Source: Dokdonella_A sp039926025 (GTDB lineage Bacteria > Pseudomonadota > Gammaproteobacteria > Xanthomonadales > Rhodanobacteraceae). From it: a stretch of 64,000 nt of DNA. The position numbers were made by a program, and so were the translations under genes. The DNA is taken from positions 1-64,000 of the forward strand of contig JBDSXV010000089.1 in the NCBI GenBank assembly GCA_039926025.1, read 5' to 3'. How positions within the stretch are numbered: the first letter of the stretch is position 1; each line of letters opens with the position of its first letter. The notes under the pieces were generated by a model, which saw only the letters and a list, made by a program, of their open reading frames with translations, was not told the DNA's origin and did not search any database. This document shows, piece after piece, positions 19,701 to 24,473 of the stretch.

Positions 19701-21439
19701 TCGATGCAAACCAGCGCAATCGACGCGGCATCCTTGGCCAGCGCGGCGTCGAGAGCGGCGAGATCCAGTTCGCCCTTGCCGGCTTCATCGGACTCGAGCC
19801 GGAACAGCGCTGGGCTGGGTAATTCCGCGGGGTCGAAGTCGTTGTCGATCTGGTGGTAGAGATTGCTCGGAAACAGCAAATTTTGCAGCACTTTGCCCTT
19901 TTTCGGCCAAGCGCGGTACAGCGCCTGCTCGGCACTGCGGCCCGAGTCGGTCAGCACGAAATGGGCGAACGGAAAGATCTCGCGTAAGCTGCTTTCCGCG
20001 CCGATGGAGGTTTGCAGCAGCCGATGCAACTGCTGCATGCGCGCATCGATTGCGGGCAGCTTCAACTGCGCCCAGGAATCGGTCTTGAGATCGAACTCGA
20101 CCCTCTCGGCGCTCAGCTTCAGCGGATTGAAACCGGTTTCGGCAAGCTGACGCGCTCGCGGCGACTGCGGCGCCTTCAGAGCGTCGTCGCTTGCACGGGA
20201 AAATTCATCGAAGTTTTTTTTTTCGGCCGTTGCAATGGTCGCTTTTTCCGGCGCAATCGGGTCGGCGGCCTCAGCCACTGGCGTGGCCGGCGATTGCATG
20301 GACATCACGGTGTGGTTCTCGACGTCGGAAGTCTGCATGCGCAACGGATCGGCAATCATCATGATGATGTCGATGACGCTGTCGGGATTTCCGCAACCGG
20401 CCTTGCGGCACAGAAAAATGCTTTGTGCTTCTGGGCGGAACTTGCTCTTGAACTGGAAATTTCCCTGATCGTTGAAAATTTCCTGTTTGTGCAGATCGTC
20501 CAGAATCTGATCGACTTCCGCGTCTGCATTCGGCGACTGCTCGATTCGGCAGCCATAAGTGCCGCCGAGGCTCAGCATGGTGCGCCCTTCGGCGACCAGA
20601 ATGTCGATGATGCGCACGATGGCGAATTCCAGGCCGCCGCGTTCCATGTCCGGACCGTAGAATTCCAAATCCATCAGATAGCCATTGTCGGAATCCGACA
20701 GCGGCGAAATCAGCACGACGTTTTGAAGAACGCCATCGAGGCGTGTGAGGAAAAGGCGATGGCGCTCGTGCAATGTGCCAGCGAGGATTTCCTCGCGCGC
20801 ACTGCGCACCAGCGGATTGACCTTGGTCTTGCCGGCGCACCAGCTGTCGATCACGCGTGCGATATCATCCTCGGCGCCGGTATCGGTGCCGCAACGGTAT
20901 TCCTCCACGGAGCCGACACCCGCCTTTTCGAACGTGCTCACCTGGTAGCGCAAACGGCGCATGGCCCCCCCTTCCAGGGTGAACTCCGGCAGATTGGGAA
21001 TCCGCTGGACTACACCGAACGGAGTAGCGGTAAATCCCATGCCGGCTATTGCCGCGAGCGGTTTGTGCGACAGAATATTGAGTTGGTAACCCTTATGCTC
21101 GCAGTGGGCCAACAACTCAGCGGCAACGCTCGGAAAATAATCGTCTGCGCCTGTATAGGCATAGACCAGCAGGATCTTGCGATGACGGCTGTAATGAAAA
21201 TAGCCACGCCGCTCACTGCCGATGAAAAGGTTCGGCGCAATATGCTTGATGCCGCGCGACGCAGAACCTTCGTTCTTGCAGGTATTGAAAAGTTGTTGCG
21301 CCAAAGCGCCCAACTCCGGATGCGAAAGCGCATCCTTCTCTAACATCAGTATCGGCGCCGTGGTCGGTGTCTGCTGGCTATTCGCTGTAGCGATAGCATG
21401 CGCACGTTGACCTTCAGGCGAGGCACTTGCGTCTTCCAC
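7760..21439 (-). CDS. trans-AT polyketide synthase with N-terminal DUF2156 and tryptophanase-like PLP-lyase domains
   Basis: This 4559-residue protein starts at a GTG with GAGG about 10 bases upstream. Approximate domains: 60-370 DUF2156 (the C-terminal GNAT-like fold of phosphatidylglycerol lysyltransferases; LRYQVSTFEKAG and FKSKFRPE match the family); 430-820 a tryptophanase/beta-eliminating-lyase fold (NNAAGGGPVSL, DATRIVENA, PLP lysine K656 in SLAKDFGLNLGG); 905-1335 KS1 (C1077); 1515-1795 DH; KR to 2300 (TGGVGGLG); 2320-2400 ACP; 2465-2905 KS2 (C2636); KR to 3610; 3645-3725 ACP; 3765-4200 KS3 (C3936); 4405-4480 ACP with GVTSLG, Thr replacing the usual Asp; then an acidic tail. All three KSs keep Cys-His-His. 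There is no AT, ER or TE, so it is a trans-AT enzyme. KS domains are firm; the role of the first two domains is unknown. It follows the discrete ACP gene by 30 bp in the same operon. Confidence 0.96.
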   Translation of the reverse strand: MEDASASPEGQRAHAIATANSQQTPTTAPILMLEKDALSHPELGALAQQLFNTCKNEGSASRGIKHIAPNLFIGSERRGYFHYSRHRKILLVYAYTGADDYFPSVAAELLAHCEHKGYQLNILSHKPLAAIAGMGFTATPFGVVQRIPNLPEFTLEGGAMRRLRYQVSTFEKAGVGSVEEYRCGTDTGAEDDIARVIDSWCAGKTKVNPLVRSAREEILAGTLHERHRLFLTRLDGVLQNVVLISPLSDSDNGYLMDLEFYGPDMERGGLEFAIVRIIDILVAEGRTMLSLGGTYGCRIEQSPNADAEVDQILDDLHKQEIFNDQGNFQFKSKFRPEAQSIFLCRKAGCGNPDSVIDIIMMIADPLRMQTSDVENHTVMSMQSPATPVAEAADPIAPEKATIATAEKKNFDEFSRASDDALKAPQSPRARQLAETGFNPLKLSAERVEFDLKTDSWAQLKLPAIDARMQQLHRLLQTSIGAESSLREIFPFAHFVLTDSGRSAEQALYRAWPKKGKVLQNLLFPSNLYHQIDNDFDPAELPSPALFRLESDEAGKGELDLAALDAALAKDAASIALVCIETCNNAAGGGPVSLQHLQQVKSRLAAHAIPLMLDATRIVENARLQQLNDVVCAEQDLWQLVREMLACADVVVVSLAKDFGLNLGGLIATNDESLQRAARAAVERAGTGLDLFERKLIALALRDRCFIETAVERRMQAVRTVWCALKDSGAPVVHPVGGHCVLIDVKRIGAVAGFELPLASFLACLYLNTGIRAGAHSVGMQRRRETSQLVRLALPLGLDDEDVAQIASRLAALFRDMTNIPELAPRKDARASFGELTAEYTLKRYHRIRDASVAYIAPAPAPSPRLDAGMEAAPVHASAADAPPGGDGAMSRDSTTMHATPITAARAKRSICDIAIVGMAGRYPKAKNIDELWQNLKQGRDCIEELPADRYEQRLRYGPAARYRGGFIADVDKFDSLFFNIPPKDAERLDPQERLFAEVAWEALEDAGYYPELLNREEGAAGVGVYVGAVWATYQTVGVEERHLGGVHAPSSFLWSIANRVSYGMNFSGPSLTIDTACSSSLTALYLACEAIYAGECGSAVVGGVNLDLHQSKWDINRSGGALSEDGVCRTFGQGANGYVAGEGVGAVYVKPLAQAVADGDHIYGVIKSIVVNHGGRTSGFVVPNPKAQTHLIRAALERAEVDASSIGYIEAHGTGTELGDPLEIAALNNAFGSHGVATHACAVGSLKTNIGHLEAAAGIASLSKVLLQMQHRQLVPSLHSTVLNEHIDFETSPFRVQQQLEDWTPPQLDGAPQPLRAGISSFGAGGSNAHVIVESYAGSAAAAESVPDRETHIFPLSARTETQLVDVATRLRDYLQQPDARASLADIAFTLQCGRKPFEFRVALLARSQQELIERLGMFLAGKKHEGVAIGNVKNADVILKLMSRSEREQVIGLLSRRRDSGKVARMWAEGVLLDWRGVNGASRGRRVSLPTYPFADKRHWVPVMAPGTVVVEAARRGIHPLVDSNESTFERQLFKKTFHDGEFFIYDHRVMDVPTLPGVAYLELARKAGELAAGRAVRRLRNILWVSPIAVRDTPAETWVELKPAHDAIQFEVFSDGENGKKVLHSQGKILYASESEIAALPEYVDLAAIKARCAKVMDGRDAYPLFKSFGLDLGPAFQSLQEVYRSDRETLGSLQLPGARLDDLQSLMLHPSLIDGALQAGVAAQLGGASSEMLVPFSIGEVEVLHPLVRNCWSYVTEMTNERVENSRVSRKNVLILDDDGKILVRIREVTGVPIAEVHKASAGKDEAGFARLYYAPQWEAEPLSASANANSPELGDAILMFGDDDSVRDLYRRQLAAAGAIQRVILIRPAAQFARIDADSYGVDPANFDHFAQLVNALTEDKCTFRNIGFLWPLSKTVQPLDDAGLDHAMTFGVLSLLPLCQALTKIKLDGKLQLVYVHVSGDGELPVAHEAVAGFFSALHLEFPKIQCKTLELNRYDGGADTLLTALRAEFRADAGDAVAVRVVDGERQVRRLKLFDLAPAAANGAAPPAPRERGVYLITGGVGGLGLIFAEFLARRYQARLLLTGRSPLSAERQAQLDKLRAHGAEVVYIEADVSSDADVQRLVAEGKRHFGELNGVIHSAGVLRDSYVRNKTREDFDAVLAPKVFGAVYLDEATRAEPLDFFVMFSSMAAITGNAGQSDYGYANHFMDSFAFRREQQRSAGLRAGKAFSLNWSLWADGGMRVDEQTEQMFTKTLGIKLLGTNTGIDAFVDGLASSATQLAVLEGNQEKIEISWGMRKKPQRTAATVASTAAASGAQQNLPALVQAELARLAMEFLKLDESDISPDSVLLDLGFDSIGLTTYANAINDKYGVDVTPVLFFDYPSIQEISKYLATERNADVARVHAAFSENAGANATVAPVAPSIDFAQPLRINKGWDSRAFDAAPQRASGSHAPVNRFDEMPIAIVGMSGVMPQSQDLNEFWQHLKNGDDLISVIPEDRWDWQEFYGDPFKEVNKSNSKWGGFMKEVDKFDALFFGISKREAQMMDPQQRIFLETVWKAIEDSGHRVSDLSGTRTGLFVGVATNDYVDVMNRLNIGLDGYSASGNSHSVLANRVSFLLNLRGPSAPIDTACSSSLVALHRAIESIHTGSCDMAIVGGVQVMLSPAAYISFGMAGMLSGDGKCKTFDKRANGYVRGEGSGAILLKSLALAEADGDHIYAVVRATAENHGGRVTTLTAPNSAAQAELLIDAYAKAQMDPATVGYIECHGTGTGLGDPIEIQALTKAFGELYKRHDRPPATTPHVGLSSAKTNIGHLETAAGIAGILRVLLAMRHRQIPANVHFEEINPYINLAGTPFYIADKTCDWQSPRSEDGSILPRRAGVSSFGFGGANAHIVLEEHLPSAEVLHNAAGNVGGPQLIVLSAKTGDRLQAYAQAMLERAEADEVDLVNFAYTLQVGRDEMPERLALVAATADELRSKLRGFLDGHAVAGLSRGSSRARKDAAPIVSGETVQALIDAEDFTALAAAWVTGAEIDWRRLPRARKPRRMAVPTYPFARERCWIPGVEGFRLSGSATPAFASASAAAPAAVSSAPAPAPVAVSAAVASVALPAGPQTMYYRSVWQEAPLAAKSAAGKPASTILLFARGEALREQLRRRLAAQGQPVPAIVLVQPGNGFRALAVDSYQLQPAQRTDFAALFAALQSQGLRPQHIIHAWSDADELFDADSLRNGLERGVGSLFALSQTLADGARKEKETAATVAATNLIYLIPGDADRPQPQHAAVASFARSALLEIPKLSSKCIAIGTATSDAATPQGALDDVGVDRLLAELADAAGGSAEIRYSAQRRLTRTLQPWIPAAVLPASVRERGTYVITGGAGGLGMIIAKFLAAQANVNLALVGRSALDTVQIAKLAELEMLGSHVAYLRGDISRRDGASDVLQQVRERFGSIHGIVHAAGVISDAPIERKTASDFEATCAPKIHGTIHLDEASQFDDLDFFVVFSSLATELGSSGQCDYAYANGFQHHYAAWREHLVAQQRRRGRTLAIDWPLWQDGGMQVERIKGIRLDAATKAMLQDSSGVHALDTESGLRAFATALPSGERQLLVMHGDPAKIGRLLGLAGAEPARAPRAGPRTGAAPRNNGEFARLLKNDLMRIVTEVLLVGPGQIVADVNLSEYGLDSIGVANLFRRLNETYALSLAPAIVFEYPTFDALSDYLIAMHSAELRPYYPDAFDAGPAAVPDQASSAAAGAGNVARVPTSAAELISVAVVGIAGVFPGADTPDELWQQILAGADLVSEIPADRWDWRASHGNSGEQSNTASARWGGFLRHVDKFDASFFGIGALEAALMDPQQRLFLQVAWNAIEDSGHKASELAGTRTGVFVGIGGFDYVELLRDADTDVVGYSATGMAHCLLPNRLSYLLDLRGPSEAIDTACSSSLVAIHRAAESIASGACTTAIAGGTNLLLTPSLQLALGSAGMLAGDGRCKTFDHRADGYVRGEGCAAVLLKRLDQAIADGDTIYAVVKGSGVNHGGRAMSLTAPNPNAHAELLVDVYRRAGVDPGAVGMIEAHGTGTALGDAVELNGLKKAFRELGASNTQPARCAVGSIKTNIGHLEAASGVASLITTVLAMRHRKIPGVLHFEQLNPQIRLEDSPFHIAQVAQDWSAFTDDAGAPMPLTAGISSLGFGGVNAHLIVQEYRAVQDVAATAPHAQKLARLIVLSAKTSEQLSARAHDLLVHLQTDIATAPLARIAATLQVGRENLRERLAFVVDSAADLVAKLQSFVAGETVIGSAYRSRGEPDPDSIGLINRDADIKAMIVSKWLSSNDLGPLLEWWTQGVAIDWPALYAGALPPRVNLPTYPFARERHWVDTVAAAGERTGPEAVSTPRTAESRLPPSTARLGGVRGAAELAAQLIADELAQQLQVPAAQLATDKNLLELGVTSLGIASLVREVNRRLDLDLSPSVVFEYPTIARFAAYLGENSANSIGLAIDAAALRTFDDDSDDDSDRASALSANPAAERRRAMAEPPQWRESAKQVLESIVWQDSAIGDEYERITF

Positions 21440-21469
21440 AATGGTTTGCCTCAGGCAATCGTGGCGAAC

Positions 21470-21802
21470 TTAAGGCAAGGACGGTACGCCTGCATCTTGC
21501 AGTTGCTCTGCGAAGAGCTGCGACAGCGTTTGCATGTGCTTGTCGGCAAAGTAGTTCGCTAGATCGCAAATATTGAAGTTCTCGAACAGCAGAGTCTTCG
21601 GCAGGGTGCCGAAGTCTTTCTCGAGACGGCGCAGGATTTTCAGGACCAGAAACGAGTCGATCCCGAACTCGCGAAACGGCGTGAATGAATCGAACGGATG
21701 TTCAGCTGGATCCAGTGGCGGTTCAGCAGCTTCAAACGCTTCGAGAACTACGCCTCGCAGGTAAGTCTCAGTCAACTCCTGCAGCAAATCGCGATCAACC
21801 AT
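21470..21802 (-). CDS. discrete acyl carrier protein
   Basis: A 110-residue carrier protein with the phosphopantetheine serine in FGIDSFL (near residue 48), followed by a helix-III region (LPKTLLFENFNI) of the type found in ACPs at the ends of trans-AT PKS modules. GGGAG lies a few bases before the ATG. It is first in the run that continues into the 4559-residue synthase. Two roles are possible: the donor ACP of the beta-branching cassette (AcpK type, carrying malonyl/acetyl for HMG synthase), or the carrier of a split module handing a substrate to the adjacent DUF2156-lyase domains. Its module-like sequence favours the second slightly. The Trp typical of ACPs that accept a beta-branch is absent after the serine. 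Confidence 0.9.
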   Translation of the reverse strand: MVDRDLLQELTETYLRGVVLEAFEAAEPPLDPAEHPFDSFTPFREFGIDSFLVLKILRRLEKDFGTLPKTLLFENFNICDLANYFADKHMQTLSQLFAEQLQDAGVPSLP

Positions 21803-21903
21803 CTGACTCTCCCTATCAATTCCCTGTTACGACAACGCCCTGACCCGCTGGAGCGCTGAAGACGCGACTTTTGCACCGGTCATCTTTTGCTAGCAACTGA
21901 TGC

Positions 21904-21946
21904 GCTCGCTTGCGAGCAAAGTGTGGAACTAGCAAAGTGTGGAACT
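21904..21946. repeat. palindrome plus tandem 16-bp direct repeat in the ACP/PKS leader
   Basis: A perfect palindrome of two 6-base arms around a 2-base centre (21904-21917) abuts two exact tandem copies of the 16-base unit AGCAAAGTGTGGAACT (21915-21930 and 21931-21946). They lie directly downstream of the predicted -10 element for the ACP-PKS transcript, so they would straddle its start site. The arrangement looks like an operator. No binding protein can be named. Confidence 0.6.
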
Positions 21947-21975
21947 AGTACAGCGTAAAGCTTATCCCCTGACAA
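21947..21975 (-). promoter_or_regulatory. candidate sigma-70 promoter of the ACP-PKS operon
   Basis: Read on the minus strand: TTGTCA (21975-21970), 17 bases, then TGTACT (21952-21947). That is 5/6 and 4/6 agreement with the -35 and -10 consensus, at the ideal spacing. It lies about 145 bases upstream of the ACP start, in the divergent gap shared with the P450 gene. It is predicted from sequence only. Confidence 0.45.
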
Positions 21976-22228
21976 CCTTGGGGTCAAGCGCGCAAACCGC
22001 GTGTGGATGCGGCCAGATCGACAACTCGACCCTCGGACAACAAGTGACAAAACCGCTCTGCACAAGCGCTCCAAATGTGAGTTTGCATGTGGTGTTTTAC
22101 ACTGGCGTGACGGTTACTTCTACACGTGAGCGTGTGTCTGTTCTCGCTCCACGGTGAGAGAGCATCCGTTGTCTGGCAAACGATGATGCGCCACTTCAAC
22201 TACCTCGGGCGTCGGGCCGCGGAATGCC

Positions 22229-22256
22229 TTGCCAACGCAACATCAAATGCTAGACT
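22229..22256 (+). promoter_or_regulatory. candidate sigma-70 promoter of the P450 gene
   Basis: TTGCCA, 16 bases, then TAGACT, ending 33 bases before the P450 ATG: 5/6 and 4/6 agreement with consensus. It would give a short leader. No clear Shine-Dalgarno precedes the ATG, so translation may be weak. Confidence 0.4.
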
Positions 22257-22289
22257 ATTCTGTCTTGACTTTTTGAAAATTGGCGCGCA

Positions 22290-23585
22290 ATGGAAACTGC
22301 AACGCTTGTACCTACCCTTCCGAGCGAGATCACGGCGGCCCTCATTGATCCGAATGCGTACGCTGACCTGCAGCGCATTACCGACGCCTATACATGGCTG
22401 CGCGAGAACATGCCGCTTGGTGTGGCCCAATCGCGCGATTTCGATCCGTTCTGGGTGGTGACCAAGCACGCAGACATCCTTGAAGTCAGCAAGAACAACA
22501 AGGTTTTTCGTAACGGTGACCGTGCAACCATTTTGACCGATCAGTATACCGACGCGATGGTGCGCTACCTTCGCGATGGCAGTCCGCACCTGGCGCGCAC
22601 CCTGGCGCATATGGACGACCCGGATCACCGCAAATACCGCTCGCTGACCAGCAACTGGTTCATGGCATCCAATCTCGCGCGACGCGAAGCGGGTATTCGC
22701 GGCATCGCTCGCGAGTTCGTCGACAGCATGTTGGCACACGGCAGCGAATGCGATTTCGTCAAGGACGTCGCGGTGCACTATCCGCTGCATGTGATCATGC
22801 AGATTCTCGGCGTACCCGTCGAAGACGAGCCGCTGATGCTGAAGCTGACGAAGCAGGTGTTCGGCAATCTCGACGAAGATCTCAACCGCACCGGCAAGGC
22901 CAAACAGACTGCCGAACAAGCCTTGATGGGACTTAGCGGCGCGGTGGAGACTTTCTTCAAATATTTCGACGTGATCACCCGCGATCGCCGCGCGAACCCG
23001 CGCGACGACCTCGCCACCATCATCGCGAACGGCCTCATCGACGGCGAGCCAATCGGCAACTTCGAAGCGATGTCGTATTACTCGCTGGTGGCGACCGCCG
23101 GCCACGATACGGTCAGTGCATCGACCGCTGGCGCAATTTCGGCGTTATGCGAATACCCGGAAGAGCTTGCCAAGGTGCAGGCCAATCCAGCACTGATTCC
23201 CGGTCTCGTCGAAGAAGCGATTCGCTGGACCAGTCCCGTGCGCCACTTCATGCGCACCGCCTCGGCCGACTACCGCATGCGCGATCAGGATATCCGCGAA
23301 GGCGACTGGTTGATGCTGTGCTATTTCTCCGGGGACCGCGACGAAGAGGTGTTTGAAGATCCGTTCCGCTTCCGCATCGATCGCACGCCGAACAAGCAAC
23401 TCGCGTTCGGCTTCGGTGGCCATATGTGTCTGGGCCAGCATCTGGCTCGAATGGAAATGCGCGTGTTCTTCGAAGAACTGTTGCCGCGCATCAAGTCACT
23501 GTCGATGGCTGGCAAAGCCGCTCACTCCAAGGCGGTATTCGTCGGCGGCCTCAAGTCGCTGCCGATACGATTCGAAGCGGCGTGA
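22290..23585 (+). CDS. cytochrome P450 monooxygenase
   Basis: The 431-residue protein has every hallmark of a soluble bacterial P450: I-helix oxygen-activation motif AGHDTV (near residue 271), the ExxR pair in EAIRW, and the heme loop FGFGGHMCLG with the thiolate ligand C380. It has no membrane anchor, so it should be a class I enzyme fed by ferredoxin and reductase encoded elsewhere. It is transcribed away from the PKS operon across a shared 487-bp regulatory gap and converges on the ECH1 gene. The context suggests late-stage hydroxylation or epoxidation of the polyketide. Its substrate cannot be read from the sequence. Fatty-acid or terpene P450s of the same general type are alternatives. 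Confidence 0.95.
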   Translation: METATLVPTLPSEITAALIDPNAYADLQRITDAYTWLRENMPLGVAQSRDFDPFWVVTKHADILEVSKNNKVFRNGDRATILTDQYTDAMVRYLRDGSPHLARTLAHMDDPDHRKYRSLTSNWFMASNLARREAGIRGIAREFVDSMLAHGSECDFVKDVAVHYPLHVIMQILGVPVEDEPLMLKLTKQVFGNLDEDLNRTGKAKQTAEQALMGLSGAVETFFKYFDVITRDRRANPRDDLATIIANGLIDGEPIGNFEAMSYYSLVATAGHDTVSASTAGAISALCEYPEELAKVQANPALIPGLVEEAIRWTSPVRHFMRTASADYRMRDQDIREGDWLMLCYFSGDRDEEVFEDPFRFRIDRTPNKQLAFGFGGHMCLGQHLARMEMRVFFEELLPRIKSLSMAGKAAHSKAVFVGGLKSLPIRFEAA

Positions 23586-23632
23586 TCCAACTGACGATGC
23601 GCTGCGTCGCAATCGGCGCTGCGCAACGCAGT

Positions 23633-24430
23633 TCATTCCCAGGGAAATAGCCCGTCCTGTATGTAGCGCGAGATCGCGCGCAGATTTTGTTCGTCCGTGA
23701 ACACTTCCAAGTTGCCCGCGACTGCCGCCGCGCGGTATGCCGCCAACGGCGATCCGAGTTTCGCGGCGTAGCTCTTGTAACGCGCCAGTGCCGTGCGCGA
23801 CAAACGCCGCAGACGCACTACATGGCGGCGCAACAGCGGTTCGCCCTGCGCTTCGCAGGCATCGACCAGACCCCAGTCCAATGCAATTTTCGCGGAGATC
23901 GTCTGCGCGTTCAAAGTGAGGTAATGCGCTTTCTGAAAGCCGATGCGGCGCATGAGGAACGGCAGCACACATGCCGGATACAGGCCGAACAGTAACTCGG
24001 ACAAACTGAACTGGGCACATTCGTCGGCCAATACGATATCACTGGCGCCGATGAAACCCAGGCCGCCGGCGTTGGCTTTGCCTCGCACGTAGGAAATCAC
24101 GATGAACGGCCCGGTGGCGAGTCTGAGCCAAAGGTCGTACATCGGTCCAGGCCCTTCATATGCTGCATGCGCCGGCGCGCAGCCAGTGGTCACTTCCTTG
24201 AAATCAGCGCCGAAGCAGAACACGTCCGACAAGCCGCTGAGCACAACGACGCTGATCGATGGTTCGCATGCGTCGAGCACGTGAGTGCATTCAGCGACGA
24301 GTTGTGCGTTGATGGCGTTGTTCGCGTCAGGACGGTGGAATTGCAGATAGCAGACCGAATCCTCGAAGCGTACTTTGATGGTTTCCAAATGCGCGAAGTC
24401 CGGGCTTGGCTCGGCTATCGACGTAGTCAT
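23633..24430 (-). CDS. enoyl-CoA hydratase-family dehydratase of a beta-branching cassette (ECH1, PksH-like)
   Basis: A crotonase-fold protein of about 265 residues. It matches PksH of the bacillaene pathway nearly end to end: FGADF, RGKANAGGLGF, SLSELLFGLYPACVLPFL, and the terminus GLFPWE. PksH-type ECH1 enzymes dehydrate the HMG-like adduct on an ACP during beta-branch formation, before an ECH2 decarboxylates it. The second Met (24430) is preferred over the one at 24466 because AGGAG precedes it and PksH begins at the equivalent point. Its upstream neighbour is the decarboxylating KS, 43 bp away, typical of HMG-synthase cassettes. HMG synthase and ECH2 are not in this window. Confidence 0.92.
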   Translation of the reverse strand: MTTSIAEPSPDFAHLETIKVRFEDSVCYLQFHRPDANNAINAQLVAECTHVLDACEPSISVVVLSGLSDVFCFGADFKEVTTGCAPAHAAYEGPGPMYDLWLRLATGPFIVISYVRGKANAGGLGFIGASDIVLADECAQFSLSELLFGLYPACVLPFLMRRIGFQKAHYLTLNAQTISAKIALDWGLVDACEAQGEPLLRRHVVRLRRLSRTALARYKSYAAKLGSPLAAYRAAAVAGNLEVFTDEQNLRAISRYIQDGLFPWE

Positions 24431-24473
24431 GCGATGAAACTCCTGCTCGTGTGAGTATCGCGGCATCGCCGCC

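Noticed and set aside
18990..20130. PLP domain as an ordinary PKS aminotransferase (AMT) domain
   Set aside because: The ordered motifs follow tryptophanase/beta-eliminating lyase sequences, not the class III aminotransferases found in PKS/NRPS systems.
20330..21260. N-terminal domain as a membrane MprF enzyme
   Set aside because: Only the soluble C-terminal DUF2156 half is present; there are no membrane helices.
22200..23105. 301-codon minus-strand frame
   Set aside because: Antisense of the P450 gene; no recognisable motifs.
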